Below are positions 21,106 through 33,568 of a stretch of DNA of 64,000 bases, one piece after another. Below the pieces are notes generated by a model. That model was not told where the DNA came from, did no database searches, and was given only the letters and a program-made list of their open reading frames with translations. Numbering within the stretch: position 1 is the stretch's first letter; each line of letters starts with the position of its first letter. The position numbers and the translations under genes are program-made. The DNA comes from Neopestalotiopsis rosae (lineage: Eukaryota > Ascomycota > Sordariomycetes > Amphisphaeriales > Sporocadaceae). Where the stretch lies: positions 5,208,001 through 5,272,000 of the forward strand of contig JALGAS010000001.1 of the NCBI GenBank assembly GCA_023078685.1. The letters are read 5' to 3'.

Positions 21106-22944
21106 TCAGATGCTTCGTTTCACTCTTCTCGCCTTCTTCTTTTCACCGCCGTGGGCAGCCCAGTACTCCTTGAGCTTCTCTTCCACCTCTTGCCAGTCGC
21201 TATAAGGTTTTAGCGAAGCCATGTACTGTACTGCATCAGTGATGGCTTCGGGGGTAAAATCAGCACTATCGACGGGCTTGCCGCGCCATCTCGCCTCCAT
21301 GGGGTCGTTGAACTCTGTTTCGTTGTAGCCCAGGTCCGTGATCTGGGTGACATTGAAGGCGTCCATCATGTAGTGATCCTCGTGCACCAGGTTGTGGCAG
21401 TGGAACATGTAGACGCCATCCCAAGGGGCGTACCAGGCTTCGACGGTGACGGTCTCGTCGCGGTCGAGCCAGACCACGTCCTTGAAGCCCTTGGTCTCGT
21501 ACTCCTGCACGCCGCGGTTCTGGCCACCCGTCCGGGATATGACCTTGAAGTCGATGAGATGGACGTGGACGGGGTGCAGCAGGCCGCCGGCGCCGTTCTT
21601 GAGCTCCCACAGCTCGACGGTGCCCCGGGGCGGTCGGGCGAGGATGCGGTGGGCCACATCGTCAAAGCCGACGCCGTTGATGAGCCAGTTGTCGTCCGAG
21701 CCCACGGAAAACTCAAAGCTATACGCTGGCGTATCCTTTGCGGGGAGCGTGGGGAGGTCGCGCAGGTCGCTGGGAACCTCGGACGTGTCGGCCACCTTGT
21801 CGCCCGACACGACGAAGCGCATGACCTTGTCCGTGTTGATGTAGACGGCGTCGCCGCCCACGTTGTCCTGGTTGCGCATGGTGATGTTGGTACCCGCGTA
21901 GGGGGCAAAGTCAAAGACGACGTCCCAGCGCTCGCCCATGCCGGCGTGCAGGCTGTCGGTGGTGACGGGCTCGGACAGGAGGCCCGAGTCGGAGCCGACG
22001 ACCTGGAAGGGGATGCGCGTGGTGTCGTCGTCCTCGGTCACAAAGTACAGGTCAAAGGCGCGCGAGATGGCCGCGTTGACGGTGCGGAAGCGGTACTTGC
22101 GGGGCTCGACGTTGTGGAACGGCCACGGCTGCCCATTGACGTGGATCACGTCGCCGTACAGGCTTACCGTGTTGCCCGCCGGGCTGATGAGCTGGCCGTC
22201 GGGCTTGTACTCCTTGGACATGAGGATCATGGGCAGGTCGTAGGTCCCGTAGCCCGAGGGCAGACCCAGTTTGTCCTCGTCCGGGTCGTGGATGATGTAG
22301 GCACCGGCCTGGCCAAAGTACGCATTCACCGCCGTAATATCCACGGCGTGGTCGTGATACCAAATCGTACGGGCAGACTGGAAATTGGGATAGTAGTAAT
22401 CTTTATACTCGTCAGGAAGAAAAGTGTCGTCGGCCCAGCCATCCCAGGGTGCCCGCTGTGAGATATGTTCAGTATACATGGTCAAACATTTATCTGGTGT
22501 CAACTCACGGTTGGGCTCCCATGAACGTGTATCGCGCTTGGTTTCGTGTGCTTATTGACAAAACGAACAACGGTTTCTTGACCCCTTTGGATCAGAAACG
22601 TAGGGCCTGGAGACATGCCATTGTATCCTACGAGATCGGTTGCATTCTTGTTCGGATAAATTTGCTGTGAAAACGGTTCGATATCGATCTCAAAATACTG
22701 TATAGTATTATTGGTGACCGGATTGAGAATGTTCCTTTTGACACCATGTTAGAAAAGAGCTCTTGTTGAAATCGATTTCAAGGCTGTCAAAAACAAACAT
22801 TTTCGGAGATGCCAACGGCGGAATAGGCAGGGCACATGAATAGAGCCATGGATACGGCTCGCCAGCCCAGTCCTTGGCCTTGACCTGTGGCAACAGGGCC
22901 ACGCCGGCCACCACTCGAGCGAATATGAGTAATAATGAAAGCAT
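21106..22944 (-). CDS. Secreted multicopper oxidase, bilirubin-oxidase/laccase-like
   Basis: Three exons, 22944-22799, 22734-22509 and 22455-21106, give 573 aa. Residues 1-23 (MLSLLLIFARVVAGVALLPQVKA) form a signal peptide. All copper motifs of the three-domain oxidases are present: AIHVHG, WYHDHAVD, HPVHVHLIDF and HCHNLVHEDHYMM, the last with a Met as the type-1 axial ligand. That Met, together with FNILNPVTN-like and SPGPTF segments, resembles bilirubin oxidases and fungal laccase-like enzymes that oxidise phenols or tetrapyrroles with O2. Intron 1 ends at an AAG acceptor 12 nt after a perfect CTAAC branch site, giving PKM|NILNPVTN. The very basic C-terminus (KKKARRVKRSI) is unusual for a secreted oxidase and could be a processing or wall-binding tail. 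Confidence 0.93.
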
Positions 22945-25900
22945 TTGAGTCCTCGCATGAAATGAGTGCCAAGCAAATTATCGCTCTGTTGTGGGGGAGG
23001 GTTGGATGATAATATATTGGTTCAGCCAACCACTGAGAAGAGAGCCCCGTAAGGATTCACTTGTTTCACTTGTTCTCAGTCAAGATTTTTTTGCTTTCGC
23101 CGCGCATCTGACATATGTCAGGGTTTATACTTTTCTTAGCAAAAGAATATTCCAAGTGAGATAAAGTGATGATTTTGTTCCTGTTGCTAAGGAGATGCAG
23201 GGAGCTTGCCAAGCCGAGGGTGTATAAGACAGGTGGCTGGGTTGAGCTTATAACGGTTCCTGTTTGACTCTCTTTCAGACATATTCCCTCGAGTCAGACA
23301 CTATTCTTCTTGTTATTTATCTACTTATTTCCCGGTGGCGAGTATTATAATCGACGTCAGTCTCCTGATCAAAAAACAAAAAAATAATGACAGCGACAAC
23401 ACATTGTTCTAGAGTATTGAAGCGGTGGTTGTAGCGAATGCCCGCTCGCCGCGTGAACGACCAAATAGAACAAGCTCAAGCATAGCGCTGACCCGAATGA
23501 ACTTTCTCTCTCTATCCTGTCAGCGGGTCCTGCTCGACACGGGAATCTCGGCTATTGCAGTATGCGAGAGTGCATGAAGGAACTTATGATGTTGGCTGAC
23601 ATGCTCATGATCTAGCTTGTTCCTTCCTCAGAGGCCCAGCCCCAAGTTCTGATTAGTCCCCTGTCGAAAGCTTCCGTTGTGCTGGTAGTTGCACAATGAT
23701 ACAGATGGAGCGCGGGTTGTGGAGGGGTTTTCGAGCCCGCGCTTGTTTATACTTTGGCATGGCATTTCAGCTTCCAGCCATCCATGTGATGCAATTGCTT
23801 AAGAGATTCTTTCCATCCTATTCCACTTGCTGCAGAGGTATGGGCCATGCCGACCAGTCGGAATGCGAGCAATCGGAAAATCTTCATTCATGGTAGTTCC
23901 CGGCAATGTGCTTGGTTGAGAAGGGGCCAAGACGCGGGCCAATCACTACTTCTCCTCTCAGAGTGTTCGTTGAAGCTTAAGCTGGGCTTAAAACGTCATT
24001 AGCCACATACGATATCCAGAGCTGAGCCTCCACGATGAGGCTCGCTGCCCAATCCGTTTCCAGCGTTCTAGATTCTTGAGCCCGCTCAGTCGTTTGACCC
24101 AGGAGTTCGGCTTAGTCCAAATCGTGAAGTCGCCCTGACCTTGCCGTTTTGAACGAAGATCTTTTTCAGAATTACCGCAGTTGTGGTCCCTGGCTCCCAT
24201 GACAATGAAAACAACTATTATTTCATCACATACGACGCTTGCAATTGATTCAAATGTGCGACCACACAACTCACTCCAAGCCCGATGCGAAATTGAATGG
24301 TGGTGACCTCCAAATGAGCAGCCCTGCTCGCGTGGTTGATATTCTGGGATCTTGGCAACAGGTACCTGCATACCAAACCTGGACGGTCTGCAAACAACAA
24401 AACCGAGGGTGGTCAGCCTTCACCTCAACAGATTCTTTTCCCGTTATGTATGTGGCACATACTCTGAGAAGCAGTGGCCCGATCGGTGCGACCGTTCTAC
24501 TGACGTCTAACCTTTCTGAGCGTTTGCTAACGAATAGCATTCACGTCACTCTGAGGCTTTTTGCAACTCACCCGGACTACATGTTCCGTGTCGTTGGTTA
24601 CGTCCCTGTCTTGTCTTGCTGGGCGTGACATATCGCCACATGCCCTTAGCACCGTTTCCAGTTACTGAGTCAAAAGACTATTGCAAAACTATGCAAGAGT
24701 GACTAAGTCGTCGATCAGCCGCCCGCCTGTCCTTCGTCATGCTTCGACTATACAATACGGGTACGCTTGGTGAACTCAATCGTTGCCGAATCCCCATTTG
24801 TGGGGGGTTGTGGACGATCCCTTGCATCAAATTTGAAATATTGGGCTGGCGGCGGGCTCCGTCGTCATTGGATGACATGCAGTTCAAGACTTCCCGAATC
24901 TTTCGAACGTCTGCTCAAGCCAAGACCACTTGGATGACTTCCTCGAATACCCCCACACCATGTGGATTACAGGGTCGGAGTTCAACAACTGTCTTGTGGC
25001 GTATCGACCTGGTTCTAGATGACGCCGAGACCATGAGGCTCAAGTCACGCTTCTCAACAGCGGTCAGCTAGAATTGTGGTTTGCGGTCTTCCTCGCGGAG
25101 TATTCCAATTCGCTTACACATTCTACATGGATCGTAGAGACTACGACTTCGGCGATAGAAGAACTGTCACGAGTACCCATAGAAGAGACTAGTCACCATA
25201 CTTACACGGGCCGTTCGGTCTACACGGCATGTATAGTCTTGCCGATCTCGGTTATACCTCTTCCGGACGAGATCGACTGACAGACACTCATTGAACTGTA
25301 AATTTTGACGTCTCTCGTCAGCCCTATCACTTCCGAGCAAACTCCGTGAATCACGGGATCGTCATTGCTTCATTGATTTTGAAGTTCAGTTTGTGGTTAG
25401 GCATCGGGAAGCTCAGAACCATATGGGAGTTGTTGTTTGTGGAGGCGTCCACCGACGACAGGACGGCGCTTCTTCTAACAACTCAACTTTATGATTCAAT
25501 TTGGAGCCTGATGTTTACTGATATGATCAAATAGTCCTTGTTTCGATAATTTGCGTAACTTTGCGCGTTCGAGTTCTTCATCAGTGTTCCACCGTCTCGC
25601 CTTTGCACTTTGCATACTAGGTGCATACTGCGGGTAACAGAAGCGGGACGCGCAATGATGCTAAGAGAACTGCAAGAAATCTTTTTCCAGGGTTATCCTT
25701 TTTCATTGACTTTTTTTGCAGGGAAAACAAGATCCCTCTTACGAGTCCTTGTAAGTGACAATGCCTTATCATGATCGCCCGCAGATATGCATTTGCATCT
25801 TATTCACTATCAGGCCTTTCAAATTTCATCATGCGAAAGCCTTGGGAAACGATTTCGTGTACGTGAGGCAAATCAAAGGGCCCAGCAACTGATACTAAGT

Positions 25901-26685
25901 GATATAACTCAGTAAAATTCAATTGTTGATTTGTGTTCCTGGTCAAGAGTATACAACTACATAGCATTTCAAGAAGTAAGTGGAGTGATTCATAACCCAT
26001 CTGATTGGACCCTGATGACAATTTCCGGCTGCAACAACGGTTGGGGGCAAAAAAGTATTCGAGTGTTGAGAGTTGTACACAGTAAACATCTCTAAAACGG
26101 AAGTTGCCTGGTGGTGAAAATATTGCAAATGTGGCGTTCTCTACCGTAAACTTTTATTCTCTTGCCGCACGCGACGTTTAGCCATGGACAATTTCAAAAG
26201 TCCGCACTTAGAGCAGCAACTTCACATGTAGGAGATCATTAATCGTAGCAAGCAAGAGCTTGGATCATTCCAGTACATTGGCATGCATGTCTGTTGCATC
26301 CTACATGCATTCTGTATCTGCGCCGCAAAGCCCTTAAGAACTTGGAAATGCATCCCGTACCCACGCGTTTTACGCAATTTACTGCATGACATCGATAGTA
26401 CATGACCGACACCTTCTGCAGCCGTTACTAGCTAGGCATACGCATGATCACATGACCAATTGCCTCGTATAAGCGTACTCGTGTTTTTGTTTGCATGAGG
26501 GATATCGCGAGTTCCTTGGCAACAGGATATAAGAATTGATGAGCCCTGCTGCTTGCAGAACTCTTTTTTGCTTCTCTGTTCTACGTGACATGCAAAGCGT
26601 ACGTACGGAGCAAATCCTCAACTCGCACCGACGCAGTGCCAAGCCTTCTTTTTCCTTTTCTTGTCCTTGTCTTTGTTTTCTTGTC
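22945..26685. other. 3.7-kb gene-poor region
   Basis: No intact gene found. From about 24720 to 25280 the plus strand gives several adjoining open stretches in different frames that read like protein but are interrupted by stops and frame changes (see findings); this may be a decayed gene. The first 450 bp hold the oxidase promoter. The rest shows short open frames only and no recognised RNA or transposon gene. Confidence 0.4.
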
Positions 26686-28521
26686 TTACCACACGGGAAC
26701 GGGGATAGAGTCCAGCTTGGGCAGCCAGGACTCGTACGAGGCCTCGTCAAAGACGCACTCCTTGTCGGCGCCGTCGTCGCCGGACCACAGCGGCCGCGTC
26801 GGCCACAGGCAGAGGTCCTCCTCGGCGCCCGCGGTGGTGACGGCGGGCAGCAGGTCGGGCGCGTTGCCGTTCTCAACCCAGTCGATGACGCTGCCGAGAA
26901 TGTCGGACGGGAACGGGCCGTTGGGCTGCGACGAGCTGCGGCCGCAGTGGCCGGCCCCGGGGACGAGGAAGAAGCGGTAAAAGTCGCTGAGCTGGGCGTA
27001 GCCGTCCGTCACGCTCAGGTCGGGGTACATGGCCTGGCGGACGGCGTCGTGGTAGATGACCGAGGAGCCGGCCGGGATGCTGTTGTCCGACTCGCCGTGG
27101 TAGTGGATGATCTTGCCGCCATAGTCGCGGATGTCCTCCAGGTCGGGCCAGTCAGTCTGTTCCCATCAATGGATATTGTCAGCAATTTGGTCTGTTTGGT
27201 TCATTTAGAGGCAAAAGAAACGGTACGAATCACTAACCTGCAATGTCGAACTATACTCCACCATCCCCTGGAGTATCCAGTCCCGTAGCGTATCATAAGT
27301 TGAATTAGTCAAATCCAACTCAGTCGATATCACCTTCTTTAGGAAGTAGTTGACCCATTGCACACCAATTCCGCTAACGGCAGCTTCGTACTCGCCAGTC
27401 TCGTTGTTGTAAGTGGTACCGGCATCACCAAAGTCGGCCGAAGGCTGGAACATGATGTAGGCCTGGCGCCCCTGGGAGTCGAAGAGACCAGCCCAGAGAT
27501 CCTTGACCAGCTCGGCGGCCTGGGCACTGACGGTGCCGTTGGCGGCAGGAGACGCAGAGCCTCCGCCGGGACCGCCGGGACCGCCTGGGCCACCCATACC
27601 GCCGCCACTGCTGGCCGCACAGGCGTAAGTGTTGCCGATGGAAGCAGTCGCATTGTAGTTGAGCTTGCAGAGGTCGGTTCTGCTGACGACGCCGTCCTGC
27701 TTGCCGTCGAGCAGGTCGCAGGCGGCAATGGTGTCATTGTTGATACGGGTCAACTCGCAGGTCGGGGGGTAGTAGTCATTGGTGATCTCCACCAGGGCAG
27801 AGAACAAGTGGATGACCTGCTGGAAGGCCATGCGCATGGCCGGGGCGCCCACGGCGGCTCCGTCGAACTGAGTGCCGTATCGCTGGAGCTGACTGAAGCC
27901 ATCACGTCCACCCTCGGAGCAGCCAGAGTAGTATGAGTAAATCTTGTCCACGCCAAAGAAGTTCTTGGTCAACTCCTGGCCAAAGACCGTCATCTCGTGG
28001 ATGGCTACATGCGAGAATGCATACAGGGCATCGTAGTTCATGGAACCATTGGCATAGAGCACCTTGTCCGTCAGCTGGGCGCTCCAGCTGCCCAGACCAG
28101 CGTCCGTGGTACCCGAGGCGGCGCCGTAGGCCAGACCGCCAGAGAGACCGCCGGCGCCCGAGGTGATGGCGAAGCCGCCGCCGCCCGTGGAAAGGAAGCG
28201 GTTCTGGAACGAGGCCGGGTCGGGGAGGTAGTACCAGACGTTGGTCTGGCCGTCCTTGCCGTCGTGGGTGTAGCCAAAGGTGACATTGCAGACGGCGACG
28301 GCCTCGACGGCCGCGACGCCGTCGGTGGCGGCGGCCGAGTAGTTGCCAATGGCGTTGACGGCGACGGTGTCGGGGTCAATGGTCGTGCCGGGGATGAAGC
28401 CGGTGGCGGGCAGCGCGGCCTTGACGTAGTCGGCAGTGCAGGCTTCGGCAAAGGAGGCGGCTGCCGCCCTGCCCATGTAGTGGGCGCCGGCAGCAGCGAA
28501 GAGAGCCGTCCTCAACGACAT
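26686..28521 (-). CDS. Secreted tannase / feruloyl esterase family protein
   Basis: Two exons, 28521-27238 and 27156-26686, give 584 aa; the junction SSTLQ|TDWPDLEDIR is exact. An N-terminal signal-like segment (MSLRTALFAAAGAHYMGRAAA) is followed by ASFAEAC. The tannase family (PF07519-type) catalytic set is visible: GCSEGGRDG with Ser202, Asp452 in YHGESDNSIP and His498 in PGAGHCGRSS. Cys201 and Cys499 form the CS-D-HC arrangement of neighbouring cysteines. Calcium-site-like CDLLDGKQDGVVS is present. Known members hydrolyse gallate or ferulate esters from plant tannins and hemicellulose. A Gly/Pro linker (GGGMGGPGGPGGPGGG) at about residues 305-325 is an insertion in the lid region. The exact ester substrate is not readable. 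Confidence 0.93.
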
Positions 28522-30349
28522 TTTTGTCGTGAACGAATGTGGAGACTAACTCGAGAACAGGGACTTCACTGGTCAGTGAGTTGAAGGGGAGGAATTCCTC
28601 ATGACTAAGTCGAGTCGAGGCATAGCTAGTTATATAGATGTTTCTTTTGTACAGCCACTTGTTTCTTCAATGAACAAAAAGATCTGCGGACGAGTTGCCC
28701 GTTTGTGCTTTCGCCCGCTTGCCGTATGTCATGAATATCACGAGCATGGTGGACGTTCTGGGCAGGCCGCGTGGCACGCAGACGGCCGAGCCAGAACGAT
28801 TATAGTAACGACATGGGGATTTAATAGAAAACCAATGCGAATCTGGTACTGCCATGCCCGGAATCCATGCCCGGAGTACGGAAGCATGCTCAGACGAGTG
28901 TGACGCTTGGTTCCATCCCGAGGACTCCCACTTACCATTTGCCAAGGAGTAACCTGAACGGCGGCGCCTTGGATGCAGGTCCAGAGGAGACTGATTGAAA
29001 TTACAGTGTAACTGCACCAACAACATGGGCCGAGAGGCGGCTCAATCGGGCTCAGATCTACCACCGTCCCGAAGGTTTTGCAGCTCGGATTGAATGAAGG
29101 GGGTCAATATACCCCAAGATCAAGGCATCATGCGATCTCGTCTTGGAGAACTTTACTGATGAAGAAGCTGCCAGAGACACACGACTTCAAGATCATCCAT
29201 GGAACATTACTGGGTACTTGCGAAGTTCAGATGAGCCATCTGATTTCACGATATGACCTCGGAGATGTCCCATGCCTCAGTGCTTCCGGCTTGGAGCGTT
29301 CTTCTTGAAAACTCATGAAACTTACGTCTAAGCTCACACTAGAGATAAGAATAAGAATGATGATCTCTAGGATTGTCAATTAAGGTTAATATAGACTGTT
29401 TTGTAAGAAGAAGCTTAAGAGAATTAGACAGGTACAGAGTGCCAATGCCGGGTCTAGATTATAAATCCGACGGCCGAATATCTCCGAGGGCCATGTTATT
29501 GACCTGATTTACAGCGCATTGTCCCTGCCAAGCAAAGCAAAATGGATCCGGACCACGTACCCATCTCTTGTCCTCGGCTGCAAATGTAAAAGACAGTCAG
29601 ACACGAACCCAGTACCTGCTTCTGGTACTCAAAGGATGGGAGTGTAGGGATGGTCAAGGTCTGGCCTCTCCGATTCCGCGAGTGAGAACCTGACCGAGAC
29701 AAGATGAATAGGGCGAAAGTATAGTTTGGTATGGACCTACGAACAATCAATATGGCAAAGCGAACATTGATTTTATGAGAAGAGGTTTGGCATGTGACTT
29801 GTTCATAGACTCGCTTTCTCGTATAGCTAGACCCTACTCTGCTACTTTTCATTCTGCGAGGGATGGGGAGCTTGCGCAATGTGCTTACGTGGTTCACCTG
29901 TTGATTCTCTTTGTCATCACTGACTTCCAGATAGGCTAGACCGTGAAATCCGGCGTGAACAAGAACACCAACATGTCGAAGTCTGGCATAGAGAATATGG
30001 TGATGGTAATAGTTTGTCGACTGGCTTGACTGTAGTGAAGATGAGGCCCACTAAAAGATCAAGGGCGAATGAACTATGACGCTAGGTCAGGCCCAAGTCT
30101 AGACCCACTTAAAAAGTAGAAAGAAATGGAGCTTTTGGGGCTTATCTGCTTATCAAGCGTCGAGGGGTCGAAACTTTTTGACATTTTTCAGCAGCGAAGG
30201 CGAAGAATGACTGTGACGTCCCCGCCGCCGCCGTTGTTAGAATTTCCAAACTCCCAAAACAACCAAAATCCCAAACCCAACAACGGATGGGGATCAACTC
30301 TTACAACACAAAACAAACAACAGAGTCATAAACCAGAGACACACCCATC
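28522..30349. other. 1.8-kb intergenic region upstream of NMD3
   Basis: Divergent spacer between the esterase and NMD3. The last 110 bp before the NMD3 ATG are A/C-rich with few T (for example aacaaccaaaatcccaaac), typical of a leader of a highly expressed gene. No gene, repeat or RNA was recognised in the rest. Confidence 0.45.
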
Positions 30350-31903
30350 ATGTCTATGGACATTGATTACGACGCGCCCATCTCGATCGCGCCCCAGAAC
30401 GAGGAGCCGCAGAATGCCGCCACCATCTTCTGTTGCGAGTGCGGGGCCCCCATCGACGGCACAACTTCTACGAATGCGCTTTGCTACGACTGTGTGAAGC
30501 TCAAGATCGATATCTCACAAGGAATCCCGAGAGAAGCGACTGTACACTTTTGCCGAGACTGCGACCGATGGCTGGCACCTCCCACGACATGGATCAGTGC
30601 CTCACCCGAAAGTCGTGAGCTGCTCTCGCTGTGCTTGAAAAAATTGCGTGGTCTCCATAAGGTCCGCATCGTTGACGCACACTTCATTTGGACCGAGCCG
30701 CATTCGCGGCGTATCAGAATAAAGTTGACGGTGCAGGATTCCGTTTCGGATGGTGTCATTCTCCAGCAGAGCTTCGAGGTCATCTATGTTGTCGCCTGGC
30801 AACAATGCCCCGAGTGCGCCAAGTCATACACAGCCAACGTTTGGCGAGCATCCGTCCAGGTCCGACAAAAGGTTCTCCACAAGCGAACCTTCCTCTTCCT
30901 CGAACAGCTCATTCTAAAGCACGGAGCTCATCGCGACACCATCAATATCAAGGAAGCCAAGGACGGAATCGACTTCTTCTTTTCTGCGCGCAACCAATCT
31001 GAGAAGTTCGTCGACTTCCTGACCTCCGTGGTACCATGCCGGGTTAAGAAGTCGCAAGAGCTTATTTCACAAGATACACACACTGGCACAAAGTCCTACA
31101 AGTTCTCATTCTCCGTTGAGCTTGTGCCCATTTGCAAAGATGACTTGGTAGCACTACCCATCAAGATCGCCAGACAGGTTGGCAACATCTCTCCCCTGGT
31201 TTTGTGCTCGAGGATAGGCACGGCAGTCAACTTCTTGGACCCCAACACTCTACAGACCGCCGAAATCAGTGCTCCCATTTACTGGCGCGCGCCATTTGGT
31301 GCTCTCGCCGACGCTAAAGAGCTAGTCGAGTTCATCGTCATGGATATCGAGCCTCTCGGTGTAACCAAGGGCAAGTGGGTGCTGGGACAGGTGGAAGTGG
31401 CAAGAGCATCGGATCTGGGCGTCAATGACAAGACATACTTTGCCAGGACGCACATGGGAGGCCTTCTGCATGCCGGTGATTCTGTCATGGGTTACATGCT
31501 TACGGGCACCAACTTCAACAATGAGGAGTTTGAGAAGATCGAGCAGTCCAACGCATACTCATCAACAATCCCCGACGTGGTGCTTGTCAAGAAGCACTAC
31601 CCCAACCGCCGTCGCAATCGCAAGAGAAACTTCAAGGTCAAGCGTATGGCCAAGGATGAGGGCGAGCTGCTGCCCAAGAAGGCCGACCAAGAGCGCATGG
31701 ACCGCGAGTTTGATCAGTTCCTGGATGATATTGAGCAGGATGCCGAGTTCAGACAAGGAATTTCTTTGTACAAGAACCCCAAGAAGCAACCGGCCGCTGA
31801 CGAGATGAGCATTGCCGAGACAGAGAACGATGACGAGAACGAAGGTGTCGACATGAATGAGTTGTTGGATGACTTTGACGAGTTGACGATGGAGGACTCT
31901 TAG
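30350..31903 (+). CDS. NMD3: 60S ribosomal export adaptor Nmd3
   Basis: Single exon, 517 aa, starting at MSMDIDYDAP. The N-terminal zinc-binding region shows four Cys pairs: FCCECG, LCYDC, FCRDCDRW and QCPEC. It is followed by the long conserved body (KVRIVDAHFIWTEPHSRRI, VRQKVLHKRTFLFLEQLILKH). The C-terminal part holds a basic NLS-like run (PNRRRNRKRNFKVKRM) and an acidic Leu-rich tail (NELLDDFDELTMED) that fits the Crm1 export signal region. Nmd3 binds the nearly mature 60S subunit in the nucleus and recruits Crm1 for export. Length and motif order match yeast Nmd3. Confidence 0.97.
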   Translation: MSMDIDYDAPISIAPQNEEPQNAATIFCCECGAPIDGTTSTNALCYDCVKLKIDISQGIPREATVHFCRDCDRWLAPPTTWISASPESRELLSLCLKKLRGLHKVRIVDAHFIWTEPHSRRIRIKLTVQDSVSDGVILQQSFEVIYVVAWQQCPECAKSYTANVWRASVQVRQKVLHKRTFLFLEQLILKHGAHRDTINIKEAKDGIDFFFSARNQSEKFVDFLTSVVPCRVKKSQELISQDTHTGTKSYKFSFSVELVPICKDDLVALPIKIARQVGNISPLVLCSRIGTAVNFLDPNTLQTAEISAPIYWRAPFGALADAKELVEFIVMDIEPLGVTKGKWVLGQVEVARASDLGVNDKTYFARTHMGGLLHAGDSVMGYMLTGTNFNNEEFEKIEQSNAYSSTIPDVVLVKKHYPNRRRNRKRNFKVKRMAKDEGELLPKKADQERMDREFDQFLDDIEQDAEFRQGISLYKNPKKQPAADEMSIAETENDDENEGVDMNELLDDFDELTMEDS

Positions 31904-32206
31904 ATGTTGATGGGTTTGAAGAACAAATAGATACCAAAGTATGACGAAACAGTTTTTTTGCACATTGCAGTCGAGCGGGTTGCTCTACGGTATGAGGCTA
32001 AGTGAAAAAGGTCTTCTATGCCGAATTAGTCTACATTACCCGCTCTCGTCGCCTTTGTTCTTCCAGCGCCTTACGTGACAATTGACTGTAATTGAGGATG
32101 CGACACCGCATTCATCTGTGCACAAAGCGGCAGACCATGACTTGATTCCAAGTGATTTGATCAATCTCTAATATCGCCACTACATGCACGTTCAGGTCTA
32201 GAGAAT
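31904..32206. other. Short intergenic spacer
   Basis: 303 bp holding the NMD3 3' flank and the promoter of the next gene. Nothing recognisable otherwise. Confidence 0.5.
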
Positions 32207-33259
32207 ATGCCACGGTCCCCGGAAGAGATACGGGATCTTCTGCGATCAGTCATAAGCTATCCTCCAGATTACCGCCGCGATCCTACACCAGGTATCTTCT
32301 GGACTCTGCTCATTGACCGGCGTCGACCCGAAGGGTGCCATGTCGCATGTCTGCTGAGTGAGAAGGCAGTCTTGGACTCAACAGGTCTTGATACACCATA
32401 TATCATATTCTACCACGACGAGTCTCGACACCCATGTCACTGCGTACATTTCCCCGCGCCCGAAGATCAAGAAAAAGCCTTTGTCCGGGTCAATCAGTTT
32501 GCTGTCAAGGCGGCACACGAACTGACCCGTCGGTGGCCGGACGCCGGGTACGATGCTTCCATGCATTATCTGATGCTGTGGTTCCAGGTACTCCACTGGG
32601 CGGTAGACAAGGTCGGTCGTCCTCGCCAAGCCGATGGCACATTTCCCGATTTCCATTCAGAGCTTGTGTGGGATTGCAGCAAGCTCATGTTTCTCTCACT
32701 TTGCCAAGACTCTGATAGATCTGTGGCACAAGAAGACACGTCTGCCTGGGAATCCAGTCTGTTCTTCTGGGTACGTTTTGACAAGGATCAAGTTCGAGAG
32801 CTTTGGCAGAGAGATCGGGTAGCTGCGGTCCGCGCGCAAGAAATCGATTACGCGCTTTGGGCCGTGTCAATCAGAGACCAAGTTCGGCAAGAGGATCGTG
32901 ACAAGAACAGGGCTGGTGGCGCGAACACGATTCGAGATCAGGGGATAGACATGGACGAAACTGTGCAAGACAATGGACCTAGCTTGGAAGCGATCGAGAG
33001 CCTCAATCGAAGAGATTCCTATGCACGACGGCTGGATCATGCGTTGAAGAGAAATGTGAAAGTCACGGCCGAGTCCACAGCTAAGCCGATGGGTTTCTTG
33101 AACATTGTTCGGCCGCTGAGAAACCTGGGCTACTATGTCAGAAGAGAAATAAACCCTTACAGAGAGTACATGACTCCAGGATACCTAGAAGACAAGAAGA
33201 GAGAGCAGCATACTCTTGATAACATAATCACCCGCTTCCTAGAAGAAAACAATATATAA
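32207..33259 (+). CDS. Unrecognised protein, paralogue of the gene at 35286
   Basis: Single exon, 350 aa, no signal peptide or TM segment. I do not recognise the family. It is clearly homologous to the protein starting at 35286. Both share W-[TI]-LL-[IV]-D near the start, then GC[HY]-x3-LL, AVL[DE], F[YF]H[DN]ES with C-[HQ]-C-V-[HD]-F, then RW-x2-[AS]-G-[YF]-D and HY-x-[MN]-LW, then GRP and F...ELV. The conserved H/C-rich stretch (HDESRHPCHC) could bind metal, but this is inference. The last 110 or so residues are charged, with an extra C-terminal region absent from the paralogue. An inverted 2EXR-domain gene lies between the two copies. Confidence 0.75.
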   Translation: MPRSPEEIRDLLRSVISYPPDYRRDPTPGIFWTLLIDRRRPEGCHVACLLSEKAVLDSTGLDTPYIIFYHDESRHPCHCVHFPAPEDQEKAFVRVNQFAVKAAHELTRRWPDAGYDASMHYLMLWFQVLHWAVDKVGRPRQADGTFPDFHSELVWDCSKLMFLSLCQDSDRSVAQEDTSAWESSLFFWVRFDKDQVRELWQRDRVAAVRAQEIDYALWAVSIRDQVRQEDRDKNRAGGANTIRDQGIDMDETVQDNGPSLEAIESLNRRDSYARRLDHALKRNVKVTAESTAKPMGFLNIVRPLRNLGYYVRREINPYREYMTPGYLEDKKREQHTLDNIITRFLEENNI

Positions 33260-33568
33260 GAATGTACGATGTATCTTATTATTGAGCTGAGCGAACCTGA
33301 GTTACAAGATCTAATGACTAGACATGAAGCATCTCGACGACTTTCTCCGAGAATTTGTTAACATTCATACCAATAAGGATGGGGGAAAGGATGAAAGAGG
33401 AAGGTACATCAGTATGGCTAGGACATGATCTTTTCGTAATGACACCCTAATGATAAACAACATCTGCCGTGTTGTCCAGTCCAATTCATTATTCCTTCCA
33501 CATCAGCTCTGATCCAATCCTCAATTGCCTTGACACGATCTAGCAACCGATCAATGCTGCTGTTGATG
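33260..33568. other. Short convergent spacer
   Basis: 309 bp between convergent genes. No features seen. Confidence 0.5.

Noticed and set aside
21373..22461. 362-aa plus-strand open frame
   Set aside because: Shadow of the multicopper oxidase; no motifs.
24239..24628. 129-aa plus-strand frame
   Set aside because: No motifs and overlapped by several equally long frames on the other strand.
22945..26685. Transposon relic
   Set aside because: No terminal repeats, reverse transcriptase, integrase or transposase motifs seen; only a weak decayed-gene signal.
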